DNA of 64,000 nucleotides from Gemmatimonas phototrophica (GTDB lineage Bacteria > Gemmatimonadota > Gemmatimonadetes > Gemmatimonadales > Gemmatimonadaceae): the NCBI RefSeq assembly GCF_000695095.2, contig NZ_CP011454.1:1364001-1428000 (forward strand), in the 5' to 3' direction. Numbering within the stretch: position 1 is the first letter of the stretch; every line of letters begins with the position of its first letter. Position numbers and translations under genes: made by a program. Under the pieces are notes generated by a model. It saw only the letters and a list, made by a program, of their open reading frames with translations, ran no database searches and was not told where the DNA came from. Shown here piece after piece: positions 1 to 9,716 of the stretch.

Positions 1-2138
1 TCGGAGACGGCCGTGGAATAGGGATCTACCCCGGGGTGTCCGGATGCCACGGAGGCGAAACGGGAGCGCTGGGCGCTGGGCAGTGAGATGCCGACCCGAG
101 GTTGCAGGATCCCGTAGCCGTGGATCATGCGTCCCTGCTGTGAATCGAACACGGCGCGATTGAGCGGGTGCGCCATCGCTCCTATGAGCGAGGGTGCGGC
201 ATCCGGCGGGAGCGCGGTGTCCGCATCGAGCGTGATCACGTATCGCGCCGTGCGCAGGATGGCGATATCGTCGCTCTGCACAGCAAACGCCGGCGTGGTG
301 GCCCCACGCAGCAGTCGATTGAACTGCAAAAGCTTTCCGCGCTTACGCTCCCATCCCATCCACACGCCCTGTTGGGCATTCCACTCACGCGATCGGTGCA
401 ACAGAAAAAATACGGCCGCCGTGTCCGGGGCATGGCGTGCGTTCAGGAGTCGGATGCCGGCGAGGGCCGCCTCGATAATCCCATCATCCTCGGCCTCCGA
501 TTCGGTCGGTGCGTCGGTGAAGTCGCTCAGGAGGACGAACTGCAGGTGTGCCTCCCGGTTTGCCAGAAACTGCACCTCGAGATGTTCAAGCGCAATTCGT
601 ACATCGCTTTCATTGCCGAGCAGCGTCGGAACCACCACAGCGGTCTGATGCTCCGCTTGGACCCCGTGCTCATGCAGATCCAATCGTGGCAACTGGTGTG
701 GAGGCAGGACGGTCGTGACGACGTGATGCAGCGCCGTCACGGCGAGATCCAGTGCCGGGAGAGCCATGAACAGCAGCACCAGCCACGGAGCTGATCGGGC
801 ATCCCGGCCCAGCAGCATCATGGCCAGCAGCAGCGCGATGCCGGTCAAGGCCACGAGCCCCCCGAGGAACATCAAATCGGGCGCACGGCGGGCCCACCGC
901 TGGAGCCGTTCAACAGGCCAGAGCGTGTACCCCGTGGCATCTTCAAGGGCCGCCAGTCCCTCGTCCACCAGATAGTATCCCACATGGGTTCGACGGGCTG
1001 CGGCGGCATCAAGGGGACGCAACGCCGCAATCTCCTGTACGTTGCTCTGCTGCAGGGCCATTTCGATGGCCAGGTGGGCTACCGCCACCTCACTGCGTCC
1101 CGTCCGTTTCGCAATGCGCTCCACGACGTGGCGGTACGCATCACGCGTGGTAAATGTCATACGAGGATACGCCTGGGCGGGATCCTCACGAAGCACCTGT
1201 TCCATGACGCTCTGGTGCTCGACGAACTCTCGCCAGTCGCGACGGCCAATGTCCCGCAGGCTCATGACGCTATTGGCCATGATGAGCTGCGTGAGGGTGA
1301 GGCGGTTTGTGGATTCCGCCACCGCACGCTCAGGGCTCACGCCTACCTCGCGCAGCCAGTGTTCCAGCCACTCCAGCGACACGGAGGCGCCTTCCGTCTG
1401 GCGAACCGTCTGCAGAAAACGCGAGACAAAGTGGGGAGTAAGCGGAGGCTCGGCGTTCGCAAAGTCCTTCAGGGCAGCTCGGAGCTCACGTCCACCGAGA
1501 CTCCCGGCCTGTCGGATGCGGTCGGCCCAGTCAACGGCGAGGTCAATTTCGTCCAGCCGTTGCACTGTCCGGAGGGTCATTCGGCGAACGCTCTCAATGA
1601 GCCCAAGGCGCAGCATGGCGGGAATGGCCCACAGCTCCCCGATCGACAGCGTCGAAACGCTCTGAAATGCGCTGACATACACATCAACGTTGTGCAGATC
1701 AATGCGAGCTTCGGAGTGCGATATGAGCGAGATGGCAATCTCGTATACCCGCGGATAGCCTGTCAGCGGGCCGCTGGAGAGCTCCGGTAGTTCGCGGTAA
1801 TAGCCACGGGGGAGACTGTCCCGAACTTCGAGGAGCTGTTCCTGCACGACATGAAAGTTGTCGAGCAGCCATTCTGCGGCGGCCCCCCCATCTAGCCCGC
1901 GGTTGGCACCAACGTGCAGCCGAGCGTGTGCATCGGTCAGAATCCCGCGGGTTTCGGCCAACCGGGCCAGCAGGCGGGCTGGTCGGAGTGGCCGCGTGGC
2001 GCCCGCGAGCCGTTGTGCGCGGGCAACGGTACGCGCCCGTGCCGCGAGATGATCGGCCCCCAGCAGTTCGCCACGGATGGGCCCCGCCAGCAGCTCGTCA
2101 GAGGCTTCGGCCCGTGATCGCTCAGCGCGTCCACTCAC
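1..2138 (-). CDS. Cyclic beta-1,2-glucan synthase (GT84), 5' part only
   Basis: The frame is open from a stop at 2211-2213 to the left edge, so only the N-terminal ~712 residues are present. It would use UDP-glucose to build cyclic beta-1,2-glucan at the inner membrane. Seen: an early GPIRGELLGADHLAARAR segment typical of this family, a long helical stretch, two hydrophobic segments encoded near 770-900, then GWERKRGKL (330-356) followed by a DAD motif (219-227), the usual order in GT84 glycosyltransferase domains. The rest of the GT84 domain and the C-terminal GH94-like phosphorylase part, expected in the family, lie outside the window. The start is uncertain: GTG at 2138 is the first plausible codon before the conserved N-terminus, with no clear ribosome binding site. 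It is divergent from the M14 peptidase gene. Confidence 0.85.
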   Translation of the reverse strand, partial: MSGRAERSRAEASDELLAGPIRGELLGADHLAARARTVARAQRLAGATRPLRPARLLARLAETRGILTDAHARLHVGANRGLDGGAAAEWLLDNFHVVQEQLLEVRDSLPRGYYRELPELSSGPLTGYPRVYEIAISLISHSEARIDLHNVDVYVSAFQSVSTLSIGELWAIPAMLRLGLIESVRRMTLRTVQRLDEIDLAVDWADRIRQAGSLGGRELRAALKDFANAEPPLTPHFVSRFLQTVRQTEGASVSLEWLEHWLREVGVSPERAVAESTNRLTLTQLIMANSVMSLRDIGRRDWREFVEHQSVMEQVLREDPAQAYPRMTFTTRDAYRHVVERIAKRTGRSEVAVAHLAIEMALQQSNVQEIAALRPLDAAAARRTHVGYYLVDEGLAALEDATGYTLWPVERLQRWARRAPDLMFLGGLVALTGIALLLAMMLLGRDARSAPWLVLLFMALPALDLAVTALHHVVTTVLPPHQLPRLDLHEHGVQAEHQTAVVVPTLLGNESDVRIALEHLEVQFLANREAHLQFVLLSDFTDAPTESEAEDDGIIEAALAGIRLLNARHAPDTAAVFFLLHRSREWNAQQGVWMGWERKRGKLLQFNRLLRGATTPAFAVQSDDIAILRTARYVITLDADTALPPDAAPSLIGAMAHPLNRAVFDSQQGRMIHGYGILQPRVGISLPSAQRSRFASVASGHPGVDPYSTAVS

Positions 2139-2361
2139 TGGTGCCGGTCGCAGTCGTTGTATCTGTTCGTGGTGCGAGGGTCCTGCATCACATGCCTGGA
2201 GAGAGGTCAGCTATACGGGGCTATTTCGCCGCCATCGTTCCATGCACAGTTCGTGCGCGAATCGGCGAGCTGGGGTATTCCACGCCGCATTCTCGCCCTG
2301 CGCTTGCGCAGGATGCATGTTTGACGGGCACAGCCGTTCCTCACTACCACCGGATTTGCCT

Positions 2362-4695
2362 ATGCTGCCGTTGTTCTGGAACCGTGTCCGTCAATTGGCG
2401 TCAGGCGCCGCCACTGTAGCACCGCTGGTGCTGGGGGTGAGCGGTCTCCTCGGACGACCAATGGGGGCTCAAACTGCCGCCGCTGTTCCCACGCCCGCGA
2501 GCGTGCTCGGTTGGGAGCCCGGCGCCGATCGCAAGCTGCCCACCTGGAAACAGGTCACGGACTATTTCGCGGCGGTGGACAAGGCCAGTGCGCGGGTTAC
2601 GGTGCGAACACTGGGCAAGACGACGCTGGGGCGTCCATTCATTGTGGCGTTCATCAGTGATTCGGCGACGCTGGCCAATCTTCCGCGGTATCAGCGTATT
2701 CAGCATCAGTTGTGGGATCCGCGGCAGCGGGCAAATGCCACCCGTGATTCGCTCATTGCGCAGGGGAAGAATGTCATTCTGATCACGTCGAGCATTCATT
2801 CCACTGAGGTTGGCGGTTTTCTCACGCCGCTGGTGGTAGCGGACCGGCTGGCGCGTGCGGATACGCCGGAGGCGCGGTCGATTCTGGCGAATACCATCAT
2901 CATGCTGGTGCCCAGTCAGAATCCCGACGGTGTTGATATCGTGGGCGATTGGTACCGGCAGACACTGGATACGCCGGCCGAGGGGACCAATCCTCCCGCG
3001 CTTTACCACTTCTACACAGGGCACGACAACAACCGTGACTGGTACGCGTTTACGCAGAAAGAAACACGTTACACGGTGGACTCCCTGTACACGCCGTGGG
3101 TGCCGCAGATTGTGAACGACGTGCACCAGCAGGGAGCCAACGCTGGACGCATTTTCATTCCGCCGTATATGGATCCGGTGGAGCCGAATATTGATCCCGT
3201 GCTCACTGCCAGCACCAATGCGTTGGGAATGTCGATGGCGTGGCGCATTATTGCCGACGGAAAGACGGGGGTGGCAACCAATGCGTCGTACGATCAGTGG
3301 TCACCGGCGAGACAGTACTCCCTCAATCATCGCGGGGCGCGCATTCTCACCGAAACGGCAAGTGCGCGATTGGCGACGGCCGTCAATCTCCCCTTCGAGT
3401 TGCTGGGCACTGGACGCGGCTACGATGCCAAGGTGGCTTCGTGGAATTTCCCCGCGGTCTGGCCGGGTGGGCGGTGGGGGATTGGGGATATCGTGAGTTA
3501 TCAGGTGAGTGCCACCTGGGCGTTGTTGGTGGAGGCGGCACGCGATCGTGCCGCGTGGCTTACCAGCTATGCGGCGCTGGGAGAACGCGCCCTCGATCCG
3601 GCGCATCCATGGACCACCAGTACGACCCCGGCCGCCTATGTCATTCCCAAGGCGCAGAAGGATCCGGCCGCACTGGCCCGTTTGGTCTGGTCACTGCAGC
3701 ACGGACAGGTGCAGCTGTTTGAAAGCATTCCGGCTGGCCACTACATCGTGCCCATGGTGCAGCCGTTCGGGTCCTATGCCAAGGCACTGCTGGAGCGACA
3801 GGTCTATCCCAACCTGCGCGAGTATCCGGGAGGGCCGCCCAAGGCGCCGTACGACGTCACCGCGCACACGCTGCCGTTGCTCTTTGGCGTTGACGTCCGG
3901 GCAGAACAGTCGCTGTCCCTCCAGACAGGGGCCCTGGTGCCACCGGTGGCTGAGCCGGCGTACCAGGTGCCCGGATTGAGCGGGGCCCCCCGCAAGCGCA
4001 TCGCGATCTATCAGAACAATCAGTCGTCGATGGACGAGGGGTGGACGCGCTGGGTCTTTGATGCACACCAGATTCGGTTCACCTCGGTCCGCGATGCCGA
4101 CATGCGCGGTGGCAATCTGCGGGCTCGCTTCGATGCCATCATTCTGCCGGATCAATCGGCGCTGCAACTGCGCCGCGGGCTGGGCGCTCCCTATCCCGAC
4201 TCTCTCCGTGGCGGGCTGGGTGAGGCCGGCGCGGCCGCACTCAAGGCGTTCGTTGAAGCTGGCGGCACCTTGCTCGCCTTCAACGAAGCGAGCAATTACG
4301 CCATCGAAACGCTGGCACTGCCGGTACGCAACGTACTCAACGGTGTGCGAAGCACCGAGTTCTATGCGCCTGGGTCGCTCTTCGGCGTGACGGTGACTTC
4401 GGGCCATCCGTTGGCGGCAACATACACGGCACCGGTTCCGGCCATCTGGTTTGAGGACAGCCCAACGTTCGAAGTCACCGATCCTGCGAAGGCGACGGCC
4501 GTACTGACCTATCAGTCCACCGGCAATCCGCTCCTCTCCGGTTGGCTGCAAGGTGCCGAAAAACTGCTCGGCAAGGCAGCCATGGTGGATGTTCAGATGG
4601 GGCAGGGGCATGTGGTGCTGTACGGCTTCCGACCGCAGTATCGCGCGCAGAGTAACGCCACGTGGCCGTTGATCTGGAGCGCGCTGCTGCGGTGA
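2362..4695 (+). CDS. Secreted M14-family zinc carboxypeptidase
   Basis: A 777-residue exported zinc peptidase. The hydrophobic N-terminus (LFWNRVRQL, then an Ala/Val/Leu stretch ending near GAQ) looks like a signal peptide. Zinc ligands are visible as HSTE (H146, E149) and the distal H255 in DVHQQG; NPDGVD and the DNNRDWY segment also match large M14 peptidases. The C-terminal half (about residue 480 onward) resembles a glutamine-amidotransferase-like fold that often follows this M14 subtype. Reading continues upstream to 2077 without a stop, but that part has no family similarity, and ATG 2362 gives the signal peptide. The next gene overlaps its stop codon, so the two are probably cotranscribed. 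Likely role: removal of C-terminal residues from peptides in the periplasm. The exact specificity is unknown. Confidence 0.9.
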   Translation: MLPLFWNRVRQLASGAATVAPLVLGVSGLLGRPMGAQTAAAVPTPASVLGWEPGADRKLPTWKQVTDYFAAVDKASARVTVRTLGKTTLGRPFIVAFISDSATLANLPRYQRIQHQLWDPRQRANATRDSLIAQGKNVILITSSIHSTEVGGFLTPLVVADRLARADTPEARSILANTIIMLVPSQNPDGVDIVGDWYRQTLDTPAEGTNPPALYHFYTGHDNNRDWYAFTQKETRYTVDSLYTPWVPQIVNDVHQQGANAGRIFIPPYMDPVEPNIDPVLTASTNALGMSMAWRIIADGKTGVATNASYDQWSPARQYSLNHRGARILTETASARLATAVNLPFELLGTGRGYDAKVASWNFPAVWPGGRWGIGDIVSYQVSATWALLVEAARDRAAWLTSYAALGERALDPAHPWTTSTTPAAYVIPKAQKDPAALARLVWSLQHGQVQLFESIPAGHYIVPMVQPFGSYAKALLERQVYPNLREYPGGPPKAPYDVTAHTLPLLFGVDVRAEQSLSLQTGALVPPVAEPAYQVPGLSGAPRKRIAIYQNNQSSMDEGWTRWVFDAHQIRFTSVRDADMRGGNLRARFDAIILPDQSALQLRRGLGAPYPDSLRGGLGEAGAAALKAFVEAGGTLLAFNEASNYAIETLALPVRNVLNGVRSTEFYAPGSLFGVTVTSGHPLAATYTAPVPAIWFEDSPTFEVTDPAKATAVLTYQSTGNPLLSGWLQGAEKLLGKAAMVDVQMGQGHVVLYGFRPQYRAQSNATWPLIWSALLR

Positions 4696-5897
4696 GTGCC
4701 AACGTATCCGCGCTTTGGCACCAGCCGCTCTCCCGACGGGGATTTCTGGCCACCTCGACCTTCGCCACGCTCGCCTGCGTGGATCGGCCGGATCGCGAGG
4801 CGTCGTTCGCACCAGCCGACGACGCCCGGTGGCCGTTGTACGTTGGAACGTATACCAATACGGGGAAGAGTCGCGGCATTTACCGGATGCATGTCCGTCA
4901 GGATACGCTGGCGCTGAGTGTTCCCGAGCTGGTTGCGGAGACACCGGATCCATCGTTCCTCGCGCTTACACCAGACCGGCGCACCTTGCTGGCCGTCAAT
5001 GAACTGACGACCTTCGCTGGGAGTGCGTCTGGTGCACTGTCGGCCTTTACGCGAGATCCGGCGACCAACAACTTGGTCCCGTTGGCACCGATGCGTGCCT
5101 CACGCGGTGCGGCGCCCTGTTATGTATCCGTAGATCGGACGGGACAGTTCGCGTTCGTCGCAAATTATGTGGGTGGGAATGTCGCGGCGTTCCCACTTGA
5201 TGCCAACGGCGTGCCCGCCGAAGCGAATTTGGTGGTGGCACATCCGGGTCGCGGGCCGCATCCGCGCCGGCAGGCATCTGCCCACGCGCACTGCATTCTG
5301 CCGGACGCAACAAATCAGTTTGTGCTGTCGGCTGATTTGGGGACCGACTGCATTTATGTGTTACGCTTCGATGCGCGGACGGGTGCGCTCATACCAGCGG
5401 AGATCCCCGAGTTTCAGCTCGCAGCCGGTGCTGGTCCACGTCATCTCGCGTTCAGTCCGGATGGGCGAACGCTGTACTGCGTGAACGAACTCAATTCCAC
5501 TCTGGTCGCACTGGCCTACGATGCCACGCGTGGTCGCCTTACGGAACAACAGGTGGTATCCACTCGACCAGTGGGGGCGACTGGTGAGAATTCCCCGGCC
5601 GATCTTCATGTGCATCCCGATGGACGGACCGTGTATCTCTCCAACCGCGGCGACAATACCATTGCCGTGTTTACGGTCCATCCCACCACGCAACGCCTGA
5701 CGCTGGTGCAATCGATGCCCACTGGCGGCGACTGGCCGCGCAACTTTGCGCTCACGCCAGACGCCAGCGGTTTGTTGGTCGCTCACCAGCGCTCAGATAC
5801 GATTACGGCGTTCCGTATCGACCAGACGGGCGGCACACTGGCGGAGACGGGCCAAAAGCAGAGCGCAGGCGCGCCGGTGTGCCTGTTGTTCCCCTGA
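4692..5897 (+). CDS. Exported lactonase-family seven-bladed propeller protein
   Basis: A 401-residue protein of the 6-phosphogluconolactonase/3-carboxymuconate cyclase-like family (PF10282). Seen: repeated propeller signatures such as YVGTYTNTGKSRGIY, PSFLALTPDRRTLLAVNE, GPRHLAFSPDGRTLYCVNE and PADLHVHPDGRTVYLSNRG. GTG 4692 overlaps the TGA of the M14 gene (GTGA), which favours it over the upstream in-frame GTG 4662. The N-terminus carries SRRGFL followed by a hydrophobic run ending in LAC, so it may be a Tat-exported lipoprotein. The cytosolic enzyme of the pentose pathway is not exported, so this copy probably acts on another lactone or is non-enzymatic. It is followed by a strong hairpin terminator. 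Confidence 0.85.
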   Translation: MSANVSALWHQPLSRRGFLATSTFATLACVDRPDREASFAPADDARWPLYVGTYTNTGKSRGIYRMHVRQDTLALSVPELVAETPDPSFLALTPDRRTLLAVNELTTFAGSASGALSAFTRDPATNNLVPLAPMRASRGAAPCYVSVDRTGQFAFVANYVGGNVAAFPLDANGVPAEANLVVAHPGRGPHPRRQASAHAHCILPDATNQFVLSADLGTDCIYVLRFDARTGALIPAEIPEFQLAAGAGPRHLAFSPDGRTLYCVNELNSTLVALAYDATRGRLTEQQVVSTRPVGATGENSPADLHVHPDGRTVYLSNRGDNTIAVFTVHPTTQRLTLVQSMPTGGDWPRNFALTPDASGLLVAHQRSDTITAFRIDQTGGTLAETGQKQSAGAPVCLLFP

Positions 5898-5943
5898 GCC
5901 GTACGTTGCAGCGCCGCACGCGTCTTGCGGGATAGGGGCCACG

Positions 5944-5985
5944 AAAACGGCCGACCGGATGCTGCTGCATCCGGTCGGCCGTTTG
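5944..5985. terminator. Bidirectional rho-independent terminator
   Basis: Perfect 16-bp stem (5947-5962 with 5967-5982), four-base loop, flanked by AAA on the left and TTT on the right. It serves the convergent lactonase-family and epimerase-family genes. Confidence 0.85.
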
Positions 5986-5997
5986 CTCTGGTCGTGA

Positions 5998-7116
5998 CTA
6001 CTTGCCCGGTCGGGCCTTCCAGAGCGCGAGCAGCGCCTGCTCCCGCTCGGGGGTGAAGCCGGTCTTGATGGCCGCCTGGCGTTCCGCCGGCAGCGTTTTC
6101 CACCAGGCCAGCGTGTCGCGCGCCGTGTCTTCCATGGGGCGCACCGTCAGTCCCGCATTGATTTCCGGTGTGATGTCAAAGCGCGCAAATCCCGCCGTCC
6201 GTCCACGCATCACCTGAAACACCGGCAACTCACGGCCATACGGATTGGCGCCATTGGCGCGCAGGAAGTCGGCATCGACCCAGGTATACGTCGGGTTGCT
6301 GCCCACGCCCTTCTGAATGCGCGACACAAACTCGCGAAACGGCTGTCCCATTTGCGGTCCAACGCCGTTGAACACGCCAAAGGTGCGGTTCTCCACCAGC
6401 GTGACGCAGAACTTCACGAGGTCACGTACGTCGATGATCTGCACATGGTCGCTGCCATCGCCGGGGACCAGCACTTCGCCGCCTCGCGCAATGCGAACCG
6501 GCCAGTAGGTAAATCGATCCGTGTCATCCTCGGGGCCAACAATCAGCCCGGGGCGTACCACCGTGACACGTCCCGGCATGGCCGCGTGCAGCGCCTTCTC
6601 GGCGTAGGCCTTGGCATGTCCGTAGCTGAGCGGCTTACCGGCCTCAATGGGGGAGTTCTCAAGGGTCAGCACGGGCGCCTCAATGGACATGGGCACCCGA
6701 CTCAAATCGAAATACGTGGAGCGGGTCGAGATGAACAGGTACTGGTCCACATTGTCGCGCAGCAGGTCGGCCGAGAGTTTCACCCACTCCGGCGCGCTCG
6801 AGAGCGATGCAGACTCGTCGATGACCGCGTCCCACTTGCGTCCCTTCAGCGCGCTCAGATTGCTCGCGCGGTCGCCGGCCAACTCTTCGACATCCTTGCC
6901 GAACATTCCCGGCGCACTACGGCCGCGGTTGAAGATCGTAACCTGATGGCCACGCTTGAGCGCCTCCCGCACATCATGCGGGCCCACAAACCCAGTGCCA
7001 CCGAGAATGAGGATGCGCTTGGCTGCCTTGGCCGGCACCAGGATGCGCGGGTCGAAGGCAGAAGCAGCGCCGAGGGCGGTTAGCCCGGTGGCAATGAACT
7101 CACGACGGCTGTACAT
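5998..7116 (-). CDS. Tat-exported NAD-dependent epimerase/dehydratase-family protein
   Basis: A 372-residue extended-SDR protein. It starts MYSRREFIATG, a twin-arginine signal, followed by a Rossmann start RILILGGTGFVG. Other visible family segments are the NRG turn after the second strand, YLFISTRSTY, YGHAKAYAEKAL (the YxxxK position appears as Y-G-H-A-K) and TVVRPGLIVGP. Members of this family act on nucleotide sugars or isoflavone-like substrates. Export through Tat would fit a folded cofactor-bearing enzyme in the periplasm. No neighbour indicates a substrate. It is monocistronic and ends at the shared terminator. Confidence 0.85.
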   Translation of the reverse strand: MYSRREFIATGLTALGAASAFDPRILVPAKAAKRILILGGTGFVGPHDVREALKRGHQVTIFNRGRSAPGMFGKDVEELAGDRASNLSALKGRKWDAVIDESASLSSAPEWVKLSADLLRDNVDQYLFISTRSTYFDLSRVPMSIEAPVLTLENSPIEAGKPLSYGHAKAYAEKALHAAMPGRVTVVRPGLIVGPEDDTDRFTYWPVRIARGGEVLVPGDGSDHVQIIDVRDLVKFCVTLVENRTFGVFNGVGPQMGQPFREFVSRIQKGVGSNPTYTWVDADFLRANGANPYGRELPVFQVMRGRTAGFARFDITPEINAGLTVRPMEDTARDTLAWWKTLPAERQAAIKTGFTPEREQALLALWKARPGK

Positions 7117-7231
7117 GGTGAACTCGGCTTGGGGGCGGACGCATGGTATGGCACTGTAATCACCGGAAAGGTTACCGCTTTATCCGGTTGCCGGCCAGCC
7201 AAGGCATCGCCATGCCTACCGCGATTACGTC

Positions 7232-7813
7232 CTATTGTCGCTGTTGGCCCAACGCAAACCGCACAATGGCCCACCGCCCGCGCGGATCCAGCGCGAGCGT
7301 CACCCCTTGCGGGAGCGTCGCCGCTTGCCAACGCTCATGTGGCATCGCGCCAACAATCCCACCAACGACCACACCGATCCCGGTGCCCACAGCAGCGCCA
7401 ATGCCCACTTCGATACCGTCGAGGAACCGTTGACCGTTGGCACAGTTTGGGGCGCACAACGCGTCGGCCTCCCGGTCAGCGGACTGATCAAGCGCAACGC
7501 CCACCAGCAGTCCGCCCACCGCGCCGGCGGCACCACCGATCAGCATGCCTGGCAGTATTCGTCGCTGCCTGCCGCGACTGACATCCAGTCGCATGGTGCC
7601 CCCAAGCGGCAACACGCGCACCCATCCCTGCGCATCGCGCACGGCTACGGAGTCTGCGTTGAGACGCTCGAGGACGCCAACCTGCAGCACATGGGTGCCT
7701 GGCGTTCGCACGACGCGCACGCGGGTACCCGGTGTCGTTATTGCCTGGGCGCCGAGTACGGTGGCGGACGCGGCGATCAGCATCGCGATCGTCAGAACAT
7801 GGTACCGGCGCAT
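7232..7813 (-). CDS. Small secreted protein with glycine-rich membrane-like segments, unknown function
   Basis: A 193-residue protein not recognised as a named family. ATG 7813 is chosen because AGGAG lies eight bases upstream and it gives a clean signal peptide (MRRYHVLTIAMLIAASATVLGAQA). The middle looks like a small beta domain (VRVVRTPGTHVLQVGVLERLNADSVAVRD), followed by two glycine/alanine-rich hydrophobic stretches (GMLIGGAAGAVGGLLVGVAL and GAAVGTGIGVVVGGIVGA) resembling glycine-zipper segments of envelope proteins. A four-residue CAPNC motif separates them. It may be an envelope-anchored protein. It is divergent from the SDR gene. Confidence 0.75.
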   Translation of the reverse strand: MRRYHVLTIAMLIAASATVLGAQAITTPGTRVRVVRTPGTHVLQVGVLERLNADSVAVRDAQGWVRVLPLGGTMRLDVSRGRQRRILPGMLIGGAAGAVGGLLVGVALDQSADREADALCAPNCANGQRFLDGIEVGIGAAVGTGIGVVVGGIVGAMPHERWQAATLPQGVTLALDPRGRWAIVRFALGQQRQ

Positions 7814-8072
7814 GTTATCTCCTGCGGAGCAGTGCGTTGTTTGCCGCACAACGTGGGCGTACAGACATACGGTGGTGCCACCGGCGCGTGGGGGCATGGG
7901 GGAGAGCCTCCCAACTGCGTCAGGTAAAGTCCCGAGGTGGCATCGAGTTTTGCGGGCGAGCTGGTGCTATGAGGTCACTACGCGGAGACGATATGCCCAC
8001 CGGAAGAGGCCGTCCGATGGGGGCATGAGGGAAGGGCGGGGCGCCCACTGCCCGGCTCGATTATGCTTGGGG

Positions 8073-9716
8073 ATGGAGAACTTGACCTCGTCCAACCCCC
8101 AGCGTCTGGACCACCAGATCACCGATCCAGCGGCCGTCGATCAATTTTGTGATGAGTTGCGGTCGGCCACGCGCCTGCTGGAGCGGGTCATCGCCGATCG
8201 CACCCTGCTCATGTTGCCGGCACAGGAAGATCGTCGCCGTTTTGATGAGGCGGTGGCGGCGGTCTTTCAGCCGGATGTCCGGGCGCGTCGGGCCATGGTG
8301 AAGGCAACCGCGCGCCAGCGCAAGCTGGAAGCCGCGCAGCGCGATGACAGCGTGTTGCAGGAGACCGGTATCCGGGCCCTGCGGCGCAAGCCGGTCTTTA
8401 CGACTCCCAACGTATATCTGCTCGGTGATCCCGCCGCCGGTACGTCGTCAGTTGCCGACGAGACTGATGACGCCGACGTGGGTGAGCGTCCGGAAGCCGT
8501 GGTGCCGCAACACTGCTACATCTGCAAGCAGAAGTTCACCACGATTCACCACTTCTACGACCAGATGTGCGCATCGTGTGCCGACTTCAATTTCCGGAAG
8601 CGCACGGAACTGGTGGATTTGCGTGGCCGCACCGCGCTGCTCACCGGTGGTCGGGTGAAGATTGGCTATCAGGCCGGGCTCAAGTTGCTGCGCTGCGGCG
8701 CACGGTTACTCGTCACGACGCGATTCCCGCGTGACTCGGCCATGCGCTACGCCGCGGAGCCTGATTTTGGGGAGTGGAAAGACCGGCTGGAGATTTTCGG
8801 GCTCGACCTGCGGCATACGCCAAGTGTGGAAGCGTTCTGCCGTCAGCTACTGCAGACGGAGCCGCGGCTGGACTTCATTGTGAACAACGCGTGTCAGACC
8901 GTGCGTCGGCCGCCCGCGTTTTATGCGCACATGATGGAGGGGGAGCGGGCGGCCGCCGTCACGTTGTCAGAGGGGGCGCGCCTATTGCTGCGGAGCTATG
9001 AGGGCATGCGTGCCGCCGATGGTGCGCATGGAGGGGCACCCGCTGCCCTGCTGACCACGAAAGGCTTGGACACCCGGACCGACGACGAACGGGCGTTGGA
9101 GCGTGTGGGGCTGACGCACGCGGCCGCGCTGTCGCAGGTGGCGCTGTTGCCGGAAGATCACGATGTGGGGCAGGAGCTGTTCCCGGCGGGCAAGCTGGAT
9201 CAGGATCTGCAGCAGATTGATTTGCGCACGCGTAACTCGTGGCGCCTCCTGCTGGATGAGGTGCCCAGCGTGGAACTGCTCGAGGTGCAGCTGGTGAACG
9301 CCATTGCCCCGTTCCTGCTCAATGCGCGGCTCAAGCCGCTCATGCTGCGCACTGAAAACCGTGACAAGCACATCGTGAATGTGTCGGCCATGGAAGGGCA
9401 GTTCTATCGGAACAACAAGACCACGCGTCATCCGCATACCAACATGGCGAAAGCGGCGCTGAACATGATGACGCGCACGAGTGCGGCCGATTATCAGCAG
9501 GACGGGATTCACATGAACAGTGTGGACACCGGGTGGATCACCGACGAAGACGTGGCGGAGATTGCGGCACGGAAGGTAGAGAACCATCGCTTCCATCCCC
9601 CGCTCGACATCGTGGACGGGGCCGCGCGCATTGTGGATCCCATCATTTCCGGGGTGGCCACGGGGACACATGTCTGGGGACAGTTTTTGAAGGACTACGA
9701 GCCGACGGACTGGTAG
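8073..9716 (+). CDS. SDR-family protein with a zinc-ribbon insertion and no catalytic tyrosine
   Basis: A 547-residue protein; most SDR enzymes have about 250. The N-terminal ~140 residues are helical with many charged residues. A zinc-ribbon-like set follows (C148-X2-C151-X14-C166-X2-C169), then a Rossmann fold with TGGRVKIG (191-198) and NNAC in place of NNAG. The catalytic Ser is at about 438, but the YxxxK site reads T456-N-M-A-K460, so the usual tyrosine is replaced. ATG 8073 is chosen because the long upstream in-frame reading has no family-like sequence. A large insert (residues ~295-415) lies between NNAC and the Ser strand. Function unknown; it may be a non-classical reductase or a regulatory NAD(P)-binding protein. 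Its 3' end overlaps the convergent gene by 74 bp. Confidence 0.85.
   Translation: MENLTSSNPQRLDHQITDPAAVDQFCDELRSATRLLERVIADRTLLMLPAQEDRRRFDEAVAAVFQPDVRARRAMVKATARQRKLEAAQRDDSVLQETGIRALRRKPVFTTPNVYLLGDPAAGTSSVADETDDADVGERPEAVVPQHCYICKQKFTTIHHFYDQMCASCADFNFRKRTELVDLRGRTALLTGGRVKIGYQAGLKLLRCGARLLVTTRFPRDSAMRYAAEPDFGEWKDRLEIFGLDLRHTPSVEAFCRQLLQTEPRLDFIVNNACQTVRRPPAFYAHMMEGERAAAVTLSEGARLLLRSYEGMRAADGAHGGAPAALLTTKGLDTRTDDERALERVGLTHAAALSQVALLPEDHDVGQELFPAGKLDQDLQQIDLRTRNSWRLLLDEVPSVELLEVQLVNAIAPFLLNARLKPLMLRTENRDKHIVNVSAMEGQFYRNNKTTRHPHTNMAKAALNMMTRTSAADYQQDGIHMNSVDTGWITDEDVAEIAARKVENHRFHPPLDIVDGAARIVDPIISGVATGTHVWGQFLKDYEPTDW

Noticed and set aside
984-1790. Plus-strand open frames in the first 2 kb
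   Set aside because: They oppose the glucan synthase frame, which is continuous and carries the GWERKRGKL and DAD motifs.
7545-8072. Longer N-terminus for the SDR protein
   Set aside because: The in-frame extension overlaps the divergent secreted-protein gene and reads as non-protein sequence.
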